Assembly (NCBI GenBank): GCA_036362985.1
Contig: JAYGXS010000003.1
Coordinates: forward strand, 46,499,733-46,563,732
Direction of reading: 5' to 3'
Origin: Ligula intestinalis
Taxonomy: Eukaryota; Platyhelminthes; Cestoda; Diphyllobothriidea; Diphyllobothriidae
DNA: 64,000 nucleotides
Numbering within the stretch: the first letter of the stretch is position 1; the number at the start of each line of letters is the position of its first letter. Shown here in pieces: positions 32,388-45,600 of this stretch. Under the pieces are notes generated by a model. It was not told the origin of the DNA and ran no database searches. It worked only from the letters and a program-made list of their open reading frames with translations. The position numbers and the translations under genes were made by a program.

Positions 32388-34021
32388 TCAGTAGTTAGGA
32401 TTCAACTCAATGGCTCTGTTGAGTGTGCCAGTCGACGACCAGCTTTCCAGCACTAGTCTAGCCATCTTGTCACTGGTCCTGCCGATCACTCTTGCCTTTT
32501 CAAAGGCAAAAACGTGTTTGCGCTGCTTCATGTTGCCGTAAACCATAGAATGCTCGTCTTCGCGGTTGATTGCCAGCTGTTGCTCATGCAACCTCGTGCC
32601 AAGACGTTTGCCAGTTTCACCGACATACCTCGCATCACAATCTTGGCAAGGGATGCTGCAGACCACCGCTGCTTGTCGGTCGCTGGTAGCGAATCTTGAA
32701 GCCTCAAAACCCGTTGTCTGATAGTCAGTGTTGGCTTGTGAGCCACGCTAATCCCGAACGGTTTCAGCAGTCTTGCAGTCGCCTGTGAGACATTCTTCAC
32801 ATAGGGAATTGACAGCCAGAACTTCAGTTTCTCTTAGGTCGATACCTCAGAGCGGCACTTCCTGAGACACCTGTGTACGAAGGACTTCGGGCAACCATTG
32901 GCCTCAAATAGGGCATGTAGGCACTTCCTCTCTTCTTTCCTTTTATCGTAGTCACTGTAGTGTGTTTGAGCGCGCTGGAAGAGAGTCCTGACGCAACTCT
33001 GTTTGTGGCTGACGGGGTGGTTACTTCTAAAGTGAAGGAGGTGCGTAGTGTTGGATGCCTTACAGTACACCGTCATCCTTATCTTCCCATCCACCAGACT
33101 TGTGAATAGAATGTCCAGGAAGGGCAATTTATTATCCACCTCCTCTTCCATTGTGAATTGCATGTCCAGGAAGATGGAATTTAGTAGTGTCGCTCCTTTT
33201 GATTATGACAAAATTGTCATTAACATAACTTGCTCAGAATTTTGGGTGATGCGAGTTTAAAACAACCTACCTTAGCCTCTGCAAAACGGCTTCGGCAATT
33301 AGCCCAGACAGAGGCGAGCCCATCGGAGTCCCCTTCTTTTGCTGGCGAATCTGGTCGTTCCAGGAGCTTCAGTTTTTGTTCGGTTTCCTCATATTTTTCG
33401 CGGAGTAGGCCGTAAAAAGTGTCAGAAGCCAGATCGGGTGGAATTGAGGTAAACAATGTGACCACATCAAACGACACCATCACTTTGTCTGCCGCAACTT
33501 CCAGGTGTTGGAGGCGGGTCAAAAACCATTTAGCCGACTTTACTGCCCATTGTGAATTCTTTGTGAGAAAACTCAATCGCAGCTTAAGCCAGTTTGAAAA
33601 TCCAAAGTTTGAAGAGCCTCTTAAGGATACGATGGGACGTAAGAGCACCTTTGGCTTGTGCACCTTTGGTAGGCCGTTGAAACGTGCCGTCGCAGTATCA
33701 GATGCCTTAACAGATTGCGCCTCTATTCACGTGAGGGTTCCTGCCTTCCTGAATTTGTCGATCGCCCTGTTGATGTTGTTCTTGAGTTTTTTTGAAATCG
33801 TTAGTCGTCGAGGGCATATAAGACTCCTTGTCCGTCAAGAGGTTACGCACTTTGGTCTCGTACTCCTCTTTATCCATAACGACAGTCGAACGTCTTTTTT
33901 CTGCAGGCAGCGTGAGAATATCCGGCATTTTTCGTATCTTAAGAAGTCTCCGTTCTTCTGCATTGGAAATGGTTACCTGGCTTTTGTGTTGGAGGAGTAA
34001 AGTAGCAACCTGCTGCTGCAT
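32388..34021 (-). pseudogene. Penelope reverse transcriptase with GIY-YIG endonuclease, broken
   Basis: From high to low coordinates: 34021-33707 gives ILTLPAEKRRSTVVMDKEEY with LLTDKESY, the N-terminal RT region. 33663-33220 gives VMVSFDVVTLFTSIPPDLA (motif A, catalytic aspartate present). In another frame follow GTPMGSPLSGLIAEAVLQRL (motif B) and YVNDNFV, a changed motif C (YVDD to YVND). 33163-32834 gives MQFTMEEEVDNKLPFLDI and the thumb. 32666-32388 gives SIPCQDCDARYVGETGKRLG, RLHEQQLAI and LVLESWSS, the GIY-YIG nuclease with its C.C spacing, catalytic-type R and late glutamate. Frameshifts and the lost aspartate show that it is inactive. Confidence 0.8.
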
Positions 34022-34129
34022 GGCGTATTTACACTCCTCGTTTGCCTCGAATTTTTGGAGTACCGACTCGAAAGATGCGACACAGTTTTCTGGGCGTGCA
34101 TCTGTTGTGCTTTATTTTTGTGTTGACGC

Positions 34130-34316
34130 GGGCATCACACATGGGTACAGCACCAGGCTCGCAGCAAGGCGCACTAATTCAAGGCCGGCGGAAGAGTAAG
34201 TAGCACGCTCTGATGACGAAAACGAGCATGTTTTTGGAACGTCAGCAAAAATACAATGTGGTTCCAGCACTTGTTCTCTCTTTTTCATCGTTTTTCGGGG
34301 ATGATGAGCACGATAT
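34130..34316 (-). repeat. Right inverted terminal repeat of the Penelope element
   Basis: It is the partner of 31914-32102. It contains CTGATGACGAAAACGAGC...GGAACGTCAGC at 34210-34245. Confidence 0.8.
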
Positions 34317-34665
34317 TATATCTGGACACCGTATATTCGCGCATATAAATTTATTAATGCATATCGGTATGTAGTATAGGGTAAGTTAATCCCTAGATAG
34401 GTGGTCAAAGTTTTAATGATTTTAAAAAGGTTAATGATTGGCGCCTTTTTAAGCTGAAAAAGAATATGAGTTCGAGAAAAGTGCTATTTCTTCTATTACA
34501 ATTGAATTCCCTTTTTTTACTGTGGCGAAATTACGGCAAGCTTATAAACCAACAGATTACTGCTCACGGACCGGATGGGCTTGTATTGCCGTGCCCTGCA
34601 GTGTATTGTAGCCATTCACTTAAAGCTAGTTTTAGAAATCTAAAACATAAAAAGGCCGTCATAAT
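34317..34665. other. Region upstream of the Kelch gene start
   Basis: AT-rich DNA that should hold the 5' UTR and possibly the promoter. No TATA or initiator can be assigned with any certainty. The Penelope element ends only 350 bp before the ATG. Confidence 0.4.
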
Positions 34666-34824
34666 ATGATTGAAAATGTTAATAATGAGCAGGTCTCCAA
34701 CCTTCTGGAGGGTCTTCAACGCTGTCGTCTTGAAGGCCTCTATACCGATATCATTTTGTGTGTGGATGAAGAAGAATTTCCATGTCATAAAGTCATTCTT
34801 GCCGCGAGCTCACGTTATTTCGAT
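34666..34824 (+). CDS. Kelch-like gene exon 1 (start of BTB)
   Basis: ATG to a GTAAGT donor, 53 codons, from MIENVNNEQVSNLLEGLQRC to ASSRYFD. No in-frame ATG is needed upstream, since the BTB domain starts normally about 15 residues in. Confidence 0.88.
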
Positions 34825-37800
34825 GTAAGTTTCGACGTGTTTTTTGACTTTGTTGGTCATAACTCGTCGCCTTATATCCGCGTTCTATTGCAATAAAATG
34901 ATGGCCTACGACGATGAACATAATTATGCACAAAGAAAAAGTATAGATTTAAGTTGATCGCATTATTGCCTTCATTTTTGTCCTTTTGCAATATTTTGCT
35001 TCTATGAAGTTCTTATGCGTTTGAATACGTAGTTTTAATTTCAAATACATTTACCTACGTCAAATGCGTCGTTCTCTGAGTTTTCTGTGTATCTAAATTG
35101 AATGGTGCATTCTTTAACTGCAAGCTTATTTTTCCTAAAAGTCGAGGTATTTTTGCAGTAGAGACATACTGTCTTACTTTACTGAAAACTGCTGTTTGGC
35201 TTATTGGTCAAACTGCTATATGTCCCGTTGATCGACTTGACTAGGCCGTGCCCTCGAATTCACATTCTAAACGCCACTTTTAGATAAAGGGGATCAGTGG
35301 CATCCCTTGTTAACACCACATGTTGTTGATAATCCTTCCAATGTTAGCTTAGAATGCATTTTGCTACGATTAAGGTAACTTTGCTCCTTCGCTTCTCCAT
35401 TGGTATGGTTCTTTACGTACTTGATATTAGTCAGTATGATCGCTTTATTTTGGGCAGGTGTTTTATGAAAGATTGAGGTTGTAGTCATTTTTCAAATTCC
35501 ATAATATATTCAAGTTTATAATAAAGCAGAATATTTTCGACCTATGCTCCCATGGAGTCGTATTCTACCGGAACGTCCGACCTAACCTTCGATCCCTCCT
35601 TTAATCAAGCCGGCGACCTGAGCACATTTCCTGCCGCAAAGCAAACAGATTACCCCTAAATGCCATCCTCATGATGCCGCAATCACCTTAAGTAGTCTTG
35701 CATCGCTTTCTAATTAGAAAACCATAATATTTGTATTAATTTCGCGTCAACCACATACTCCTTGCCAGAATTTTTGCCAATCACCCTAGTTTGATTTGTT
35801 TAACTTACGTGTACGTTTACTCATTGATACATTTTATCAATTTTTCCAGCTGTTATAAGTTTTAATTTCCTGATCTATTAACAAGTTGACGCCATTTTCA
35901 TACATTGCATATTGCCTTCGTGTCTCTTTCTAGGCTATGTTTAGAATTCCACTTTCGGAGCAGAAAACATCGCGTGTCTATATAAAACAGATCTCTCCTT
36001 GGTCCTTAAAACACTTGATTGACTTCGCATACACGGGCTCTCTGACTGTCTCTACTCAAACAGTACAGGACGTGTTCTTGGCGGCGAATCTTCTTGACTA
36101 TCCTCTTGCCGTTGAAGCTTGCATTTTATTCATGGAACGTCACTTAGATATTACAAACTGTCTCGGAGTACAAATGCTGGCGGAAGCTTATGATTTTCCT
36201 GCTCTGGCTGAAACAGCGCGGAAAATAGCAGTCGACAATTTTACACGGTTTGAATTTTTTATTGCATTTATTTTTTAAACATTGTTATTTTATATAAGAA
36301 TGTTGATATTTTTCGTGGATTTTCTCTTTTAGATGTTTACTCTTGACATAAATATCATTATGAATACCTACGAAGACTACACAAGCTCCCCTGGCTCTGG
36401 CCTGTTCCTCCCTCGTAATTAGGAATTTTACACCACAACCGTTTTTGCCACCTGACTGTTTCACAATCAGGTTTTTGTAGAGCAGTTCTATCTTCGAAAT
36501 CAGTTCCGCCCGCAGACCACGGCTCCGCAAATTTCCTGATGCAGTTGTGAATCTCTTCGCTTGTAGCAATTGATATATGCTAGTTAGCTAGTATTTCGTG
36601 AGCAGTTTTCTGATTCTAGTTCCTGGTGTCGATTCTAAGGAAGATAGTTCAGCTATTTGTTTAATGAAAGATTCTACTTCTCAGGCAAGCCACAGTGACA
36701 GCTATGGGATACACTGACGCGTACCTACACGGTATTTTCAAAAACTTGCTAAGAGTTAGATCCAGGAAAAAAGGGGTGCTTCCGTCACGCACTATCCCAA
36801 TGCATTAACCCGTGTGACTCCAAAAATATATTCTCTCACCACTGCCCCTGTATTTACTTTACTTCAGGCACTACCATACTTGATATTGCTATTCACCACT
36901 ACTAGCTGTTTACAGAGGTCGAGAAAAAAAGGCGCCGTTGAATGTTTTCATGCCAGTATTGAGTCCTCTTCTATCGCTTAAAAACCTAAATTTGCAAACG
37001 AGTGCTGATTTGGATTGATTTAAATCGTTGAATTCATCAGCCCAAATGTGTGTAAGAATAGGCAGACGTCATATAAGAAGTGTTTATTTATTCTTCGGAA
37101 AGTTCATTAGCAAACCTTAGAATCATTTTTCGTGATTAAACCGTTCGCAGGTTCACTATTCGACCCACACAACGAGTTCACGGACTAAGCCTCGTCTTAT
37201 TAGTCTGGACTGTTACCCCTTTTCGTAAATTAAAAAGAATAGATGTCTTATTTTTCTTTCGACTGAAAAATTGTCAAAAACTTTGGACACTTCTGCATGA
37301 TCACATTTAAAACGTGGCCTGTTAAATTTTATCGACTTATGCAGGCCCTCGGTTGCATTTAATACTTTCGATAGTGAGAAGGGCCTTTTCACTGAGGGGT
37401 TGTGTGTAGACGAAATCTAACGCAAGCAATATTTATTTCCCGACAGAGGGGTTGTCAAGGAAGTGTAATGGTATGCCAAACCGAGATGTACCGAAATGGA
37501 TATTTAGATATCACAAAATTAGAATTACTTAACAACAAGAAATTTTTAAGTTCCTAAGGCGCGGTTTAACAAGCGCCCATTTTCCAATTTAAGAACGAAC
37601 TTCAGGGTAACCCCGATGTCCTCACATAACTCATTTCATGTAAATTAGCTATACTCGTACTTGACCTATGTACGTTTTGCTGAATGAGGCTATCCACCAT
37701 ATTAACTACTTAGAGGAAATTCACACAGAGCTGTATATGCTTCAGTTAAGGGCAGTTTCATTTTTTGAGGTTTTCGCATGCACTGAACTGTTCGAAAAAC

Positions 37801-40800
37801 GAACCACGTGGATATTTTTATGTTTATCGTCCTGTAAGAGTCCTGTGTCCTTCGTCTATAGAACTTATTCATTATAATATAAAATGGGTCAAAACACATT
37901 TTAAGTAGAGAATGCCGCTGTTTGGTTCGGTGAGTTTTACAGATATCCGTTGAAAATCCCTGCACACCTTTATAGCAGCCATTATTGCTTCTAAGGTAAA
38001 AAAATTATGGAGTCCTTGTATTACCATATATAACAGAGTTTGTTTGATCCGCCTCCGAATACCATACTTTATTTTAGTTCAAGGTATTTTCCGGCCTACT
38101 AATATTAATCTACTCACTAGTAAATTTACTTACAGCGTGAATTATAAGGATAAATAATCCTTGCGCTCGACTTGCGGGTCACCACCCTAGTGTTTTTATA
38201 TGACAAAGCACTGCGAACTCCTGGTTCGCTTTGCCACTTTTCTGTTTCCATGACTTCCCTTTGTAGTTCGGTTTGCAGTGGTGCATGTCCTATCCCTAAG
38301 ACCTTATCTTGCCTGATTACTCCGTAGCCACGACTATTAGCAGAAAATGTTTCCGGCGGCCTCATATATTGCATTGGTTCAAAGACATTTGTCTGAATAA
38401 AACTGAACTGGACTTATGTTACTTAAAACGATACCTTGCAACTAGTGTAGTCCCTCCTGAGACCTGCCGCCACTCATTTGGAACGCCAGTCATCTTGCTG
38501 GTGGCGTTAAAGAAGTTGTATAGTGAGTGACTAAAAAAGCCGAACAAGGCCAGATTCCTGTTATTGTTTTTCAAGAACACTAGTTTCGCATAATTTTCTG
38601 AGCTTTGTTCATCCGACTCTTCGATGTAATAGTAGGAAGTCAAATTTAGTTGCGCTCAAAATGCTTTGGGTCGACCGTATGAATTATTTTCAGACTTCTA
38701 TATATTAGGTTAAGGCTCGGCTGATTCATTTAGGGATTATTATTTTATGTTCATTTTGTTTCCTAGTCTACTCCAAACCGGTCAGAATGAACGTGCTTTC
38801 AATACACGCATAGCGATCGACAGATTGTGTGTCATAGTAACAGGTCTTAATGCGTTTTATCAAGCTATGACATAGGTGCCTTAAACCGGCTTAAAATTTA
38901 CAAAACTCGTCAGTCCTCAAATAATATCTCTCTTGGTGCGTCCTAAAAATTGAAGTTGAACTAAACAGTTATCACTGGATAGTTGGCGTTTATTGTTTTC
39001 ACCACCGCATACCCGTCGTTTCGGACAATTCACCATCCGTCTACTGCTCCCGCGGTGGAGTAGTCAGGAAAAAATGGGGCTATTCTTTGTCACCTTGGTA
39101 CAGTCAGGATTTGGGGTAACGGAGTTACCATAGTGGTGGCATCGCGCAGTTCGACTCTCAAGAACACCGCTTAGTCAATGCAGTCTGGGTCAAGTAAATG
39201 TGTGAATGTGCGGGTGTCACTGTTAACTCACCAAAGTTAGTGCCCGCTATTCCTATGACGTCCTTCTTTATCCTGTGCAGGCAGCTTACTTAGTGAACAT
39301 ACCAACTTCTGTCTTCGAATATCTTTCCTGTATAGAAAACTGGAAACAGCAAATCTACTTCCGGTTTGTGTATACTTGTGCGTTTTTCACGCTGACTTGC
39401 ACGCCCTTTTTTCTTTCGTAGACTTGTTCAAGAGTCATCTGAGTGGTTATCATTGCCGTTTGCCTCTGTAGCCGCCTACTTGGCCTCTGAGGACTTGGAC
39501 GTGCGCTCAGAACAGGTGCTTTCTCTCCTCAATATTTTCTTAAACTAAATCTCTTTCATATCATTTCCTCATTGATTTGCTGCTAAAAGCCAGAACTGTG
39601 CTCATATTCCTTTTAACATTCAGGTCGTCCTGAAAGCTTGCCTTAATTGGGTTGCTCACGATCCGGACAACCGATTGCATTACCTTGTTACGCTTTTACA
39701 CCACGTCCGACTGCATCAAATTCCCACACAAAGGCTGAAAGAGATCATAGACACATCTAGTGTTCTCCGGGTACGTTTTTGTTTATTTTGCCTTGTTTGT
39801 TCTCTGCTGAATTCATCCGGCCATCGGCGACAGTAGAAGTACGTGCGACAGGCTCTGCGTCGAACTGGGGCACGTGACCCTGCTAGACACAAACCTTCCT
39901 TTTTGCCTCAGTCTATCTATTCTTACTTGCCATTTTTAATCGGAACCCTTGATGTGTTAAGTGGACACGCGAGTACCACACTTTTGCACCGAATACTCGC
40001 CGAATGCTCACTTTCTTGACGCTTGCCTAGGGAGAATTCGACCCTTTTTTCTGATTCAGCCACCGATATCTTTCCAGCTAATTGACACTTACTTGTTATC
40101 CATCCATGATGGAAGGTGGAACTACTTCTAGCGAACACGAGTTCCTAAATAATCAACCTTTAGTGTTTGCTGGCTAATCAGTTACGAACCATGAGGCGAT
40201 AATGCCTTCAATTTCCCCTGGACACTGAACTGGCATGTCGGTTACCTATTGAAAGAACCACAACCCACATCTGATTTTTCTGTCTATCCAACAGGGCTTC
40301 ACTCGCTGCTGTCCAGCACAATCTGGAAACGTAGATTTCGCAAACCAGACACTTAAATGAAGAAGTCAGCTTTTGAATCCAGTAGTTACGGGAGACTCCC
40401 CCTCCAGCAACTCGGCTAGTATCCGGTGGGCCACGGCTAGACCAAAGTCTTGCTCCGACTAGGGTCCTCTAGGTTAAGATTGCACTTATTGAGGCTTAGA
40501 GAAGGACACTTTCCTACCCAAACATAGCCGCCGTCGCTTCATTACTGGCTCTGCCTCGTTCATCCTCACAGTCGGGGTAGTCAACGGCAGGCACAACGAA
40601 ATACTTGATTTTTGTATTACTGAGTTTTAAGCTGTCGCCTACGAAGTTACGAATCTAATGCTAAACTTAACGCTCGATACGCTTGACCTCATGCCCTTGC
40701 GCCGTTATCGACTTTTCATCTGTTATTTATTTTAATGTATGAGACCTTCGCAAGGACAGTTGCTTGTCGTCAGTCTGGCAGTAAACTTCGTGTTTGTCTT

Positions 40801-42612
40801 ATTCCTAGTTAGACCCAAACTGAAGCACACCAATTTGCTCCGCACTAATCAGGCTATGGTTGTTGCTTTGAACGTCATATGCCGGCAGCCTGGGCACCTG
40901 CGTCATACCAACCTCGTTAAATGCCTATTATTTCTGAGTGTTATACTAAATCCCGACTGTTACTCCTAATTTAAAATGTCCCTTCCATTAGGCCGGCTAA
41001 CTAGCACTGAGAAGAGTCACGCTATTAGCCGTTTCAATTCGTCCCTATGAAATACTTCATGTTGGACACTTGGGGGTAGGGGGGGAGGGGGGACAGTGGC
41101 AGGGTCAGACTCGCAGTGTCCACACTTTCAAGTCTAAATTTAGCTATTGCTTCGCATAAACGGCGTCTCCAGCATGCATAGGTAATAGCTAAAGGCCCAG
41201 ACGCGTTTTTCGCAGACATAGAGCTGCGGCATAACGCAAATGCAGCAGCCAGGCTCCTTTTTCTAGCACACTGGTCCTACGATGGTATTGAGTGGCTACA
41301 ATGACAGTTTAAGCGAGTGACTGGGGCTTGCATTGGCTGGCAGTGAGGCAGACTTTGGAATCGTCCACCGTCTCTTCTCCGAGGGCAAAGCGACAAGAAG
41401 CGGGTGCGGGTGCAATGGCCAACCAAACTACCTACACGTGCAACACGCGGCCTAGTCCTCAATGTATATACCAAGTGGCTCGACTCCTACGTGCGTGAGC
41501 ATGCCATAAAAGCCCTATTAAGAAGGAGGAGCGCGTTGTCCCGTCAGTGGGTAAAATTGCAAGTCGCGAGTCTCAGCCAATGATAAGTGACAGAGGCGTG
41601 CCAGGTTTACCATAGTGAGGAATACGCAGATTTGGCATGAAAGTAACATTGCCAGTGTCGACCTCACCCGACTATTCCCTCTTCGGCTGTTCGCGCCTTT
41701 GTCAGTCGGCCGGGGGACTAGGTGCAGTGGCCAACAAGGCTAAATGACCCATCTGCACATGCCACACATGACCTCGTCGCACAAAATTGAATATCACATA
41801 AGTGCCTTATGTCTCGGAGTCCTGGCACTGTTTCACCCCCTCAGTACAATGGATACAGAAGTGACAGATCAAACCGATAGGGGCAGATCAGAACTGGTTC
41901 TTCATTTCTGCTGGTGGGGGTATAATGATGTTTTTAGGGTGTCAGGAGTGTCCTTACCCCTCCACTGCAATAACGGCATCCTCGGTGAAAGTAGGATTAG
42001 TGTTCCGCGGGCCGTTTGCATACAGGTTCACGTTGACCTTATTAACTCATTTTGAAGTCAAATTAGTCAGCTTGTTAGGACTACCACTCATTAAGGATTT
42101 GTAAACAATTCAAACAGTTGATAGCACCTTTTACAGTTTTCAATGAATTTGATCGTTTAAAATAGTACAATCCTCCCCTGAGTAAGTCTCCTCCAATGCC
42201 CTCTATTCGTTAGAGCAGTCGCACAGGTGAGCTGTCTTTTTTAGTCGCTGCAATGGCCAAACATAATTTAACGTTCATTTTATTCTGAAATTGTGCCATT
42301 CTGGTCAACGGAGTGCAGCGTATGATCCTTTTTTTATCAGCGTGCTTCCCCTTCTGCACCAAGCTGGCAACAATATTTTGTCAAGAAAAAGACGACTCGA
42401 TCGCTGGGACAACACTTCTATTCGCCTGACGTTTCGAAGTCCGTCGCAGGTTCATCATCAGAGAAATAAGCAGAAAGCCGTAACAGATTCGGGTACCATA
42501 TGCACAGGAATTTGCAGTATTTATAGAATACAGTAATTACTGCAAACATACAACGAAAATATGCGATGGATCTCGAAAAGTGAGGCGAATAAGAATCTTG
42601 TTCCAGCCATCG

Positions 42613-42692
<80 letters not shown>

Positions 42693-45600
42693 GCATCANN
42701 NNNNNNNNNNNNNNNNNNNNNNNNNNNNNNNNNNNNNNNNNNNNNNNNNNNNNNNNNNNNNNNNNNNNNNNNNNNNNNNNNNNNNNNNNNNNNNNNNNNN
42801 NNNNNNNNNNNNNNNNNNNNNNNNNNNNNNNNNNNNNNNNNNNNNNNNNNNNNNNNNNNNNNNNNNNNNNNNNNNNNNNNNNNNNNNNNNNNNNNNNNNN
42901 NNNNNNNNNNNNNNNNNNNNNNNNNNNNNNNNNNNNNNNNNNNNNNNNNNNNNNNNNNNNNNNNNNNNNNNNNNNNNNNNNNNNNNNNNNNNNNNNNNNN
43001 NNNNNNNNNNNNNNNNNNNNNNNNNNNNNNNNNNNNNNNNNNNNNNNNNNNNNNNNNNNNNNNNNNNNNNNNNNNNNNNNNNNNNNNNNNNNNNNNNNGA
43101 CAGTACTGAAGGCAAAGTTGTCCTCTGCCTATTCGGTTGATTCTCAAATAAACGGCGCGGACAGTAACTCCAGCGCGGCTCCCACCGGCACTGATGTAGG
43201 TCAGGACTCGTCACCATCTCCGGTGGGCGCTGTCTCCTCTCTGGCTCCGCCGCGACCGGCCACTGTGAAACGAGACACCCTGATTGTGCTGGGTGGCATA
43301 AATTCCTACATACTCGACTCTGTGGAGGCTCTGTCCTTCTCCAAGAGCTGCTGGTTACCCTGTCCCCGCCTGCCCACCGACAGTCTGACCTGCTTCTCTG
43401 CCATCGTGGTGGACAACACCCTCATCGTCACCGGCGGTATCCGGGTTCGTTTCTAGCCAGCCGTCTACCGCCTGTGTGTGTATGTGTTGAAGTAGTAGGG
43501 TTGATATCACAAAGGTTTCCTATGTCAGAAGTCAGATAAGGTTGGGTCAGCTTTCAATGAGATAAGGAGCCTACATACTGAGCCTGCAAGCAGTTACCAC
43601 TACCTGACTTTTCAGACCAGTTGTGTCAGTTAGTGTCCGTCTTCATGAGCCCTCACCCTGTGTGCCTGTAGGCCCCTTTGTTGCCTGCAGCTAATCAGTG
43701 AATACGGACGTTGATTGGCCGAAACGCTTGTGGCTCCAGGAGCGTGAGGCAAACAAGAAGGCGTATCAGTGTACTGCAATTTCCCAGCCATATTATATAA
43801 CAACATAATTTGAAGTTTTGTCCTTAACTATCTGTGTCAGTATCAGTATATTTGAGGGAGATGTAGGTGAGTTACCTTTGAGTTCCCTACTTGTACATGC
43901 ATGTCCTGGTATGAGAAAAATAGTATAACAATTAGTGGGTGAGGCCAGTTGACATGAGCTAATGAGGTGGAACACAGTTTAAAAAAGGGCAGTCAGTGAA
44001 AAAACTCCTTCGGATTTTTTAGGCAAAAGAAAATTCCGCTCTTGGGGTAGGGTCCCACAGGGGGCATCGCAGAGGTCACCGAGATCATCACCGATGTGCG
44101 GAAAATGCGGCCAGATAATCCCTTGTTGATTGCAGAGTCCGCCGACAAGGTTGAAAAAAACAGAAGTATCCGCCCAGATCGTTGACAGTCCTCCGCGGGT
44201 CGAACCAAGGGAGAACGTTTTGGGGGCTGCGTGGACTATGGCCGTCAGGTTCGGCAGATGTGATCAGTGACGGGATCATTACGGTATACAGATAGTCTAG
44301 TGAAGAAGACCGTGGAGACCTTCGCATGGGGATCATAATGAAGGCCTACACGGTCTACGTTACGCAACAGCGGCAAGCCCGGGGACGGTCTGCCACCGGC
44401 ATCCGTCATTTTTAGAGACAACTAGGTGCATATCGTGTGCGTGTATGTAAGAAGTGTTTAGTCTACATAAATCACAGTTATATTTTATGAAAATGGAAGA
44501 CATTTTAATAGGTCTACCAGGCCCTCATCTTGCGTTGATCATCGTTCAGAAATTTGTTGTTTGGGTAAATAATCACAACTCCTGGTGGTTCACTCCTAAG
44601 TAGACTTTGGGCAAGAAATTGGTTCCCAAAGGGAAGTTGCGTTCGACAGCGCAGTACGTGAAGTGCCAGCAGGGTTGATCTACATGAACCCAGGTTCAGT
44701 CAAACGCTGCATTCATGGTAGCCGAATCTCGCAGGAGTAGGCGAGATGATCTTTTCTGTTCGTTGTTAACGGTATTCTGATGAACCCTTTCTTAATTTAT
44801 ATAAAAACGGACCAAATGTTCAAGCTGTTGGCAGTGTTGCCCCTGTTATCAGAATTTCGTAGCTAGGGTATGTTACAGCGATTACTCCCAGGACGGGAAC
44901 GTTAAATCATTGAGGGATCCCCTTGTGTTTCTCGTAAGTAACACACTTCTTTGTCTTATTTTGGATAATCGATTTCAAATTAAAGGCTTCTAGTTCGCCA
45001 CCACGCGGCCAAAATTACTCGGGTCACGTTTGAGAATCAAATTACCTTGATCTCCTACTTCCTTCCATCAAGTCCCCATTTACTGGTGAGGTATTGTGAG
45101 AACAGGTAAAACTGCTTTCAGCCGTCACAATTGAACTGCACCCGCTCGTGTTGTCCTAAGTTCATGTGCTTTCGCGAAGATGTTGGCGTCGGTGAAATGT
45201 TTCTCGTAGTTAGCTGTTGCGTGGACCTCTGCCTGTAGCATAGTCACATTATCCTACTTTCGTCCTTCCAAAAGACAAAGTGTTCATTTGACTGAAGGGC
45301 TCTGGCCGTTTTATAAGGATCAGTTATCCTCACTATTCTGTTAAGGACACCTCCGGTCTCGTAAATAAAAGCAGATTTTTATGGAATTGGGCCTTCTAGA
45401 ACTGATAGCATTGCCGGCAAAGGCAAGAGAGACTGTGATGGCCATTTCTGACTTATTAGTTGTCGTCAGTCAGTCCCAGGTCGTGCACCACTCGATACTC
45501 CAACACGCGACCTTTTGATCATAAGTCTAACGCCCTAGCCGGCTTAGGTCGGGAGCTATTGACGAGCTCGTTGCTGAACGTTCGCCGACCACTAACGGAA

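Larger units (their letters stand above)
31914..34316 (-). mobile_element. Penelope-like retroelement with inverted terminal repeats
   Basis: A decayed RT plus GIY-YIG body on the minus strand is framed by inverted copies of about 190 bp (31914-32102 and 34130-34316). Near the inner ends GGGCATCACACATGGGTACA is mirrored by TGTACCCATGTGTGATGCCC, and the outer ends share GGGGATGATGAGCACGA. Penelope elements often carry such terminal repeats in direct or inverted form. Each repeat contains a folded CTGATGA...AACGTCAGC motif, treated under findings. The element lies upstream of the Kelch gene on the opposite strand. Confidence 0.8.

Noticed and set aside
32375..32400. tRNA A-box-like GTGGATAGCTCAGTAGTTAG
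   Set aside because: It lies at the 3' coding end of the Penelope GIY-YIG frame, has no B box at the right distance and no acceptor stem, so it is a chance match.
33419..34000. 193-codon plus-strand frame
   Set aside because: It is the antisense shadow of the Penelope reverse transcriptase on the minus strand.
42521..43217. Poly-His, poly-Ser, poly-Met and poly-Asp open frames spanning the gap
   Set aside because: They are translations of the CAT microsatellite and of N bases.
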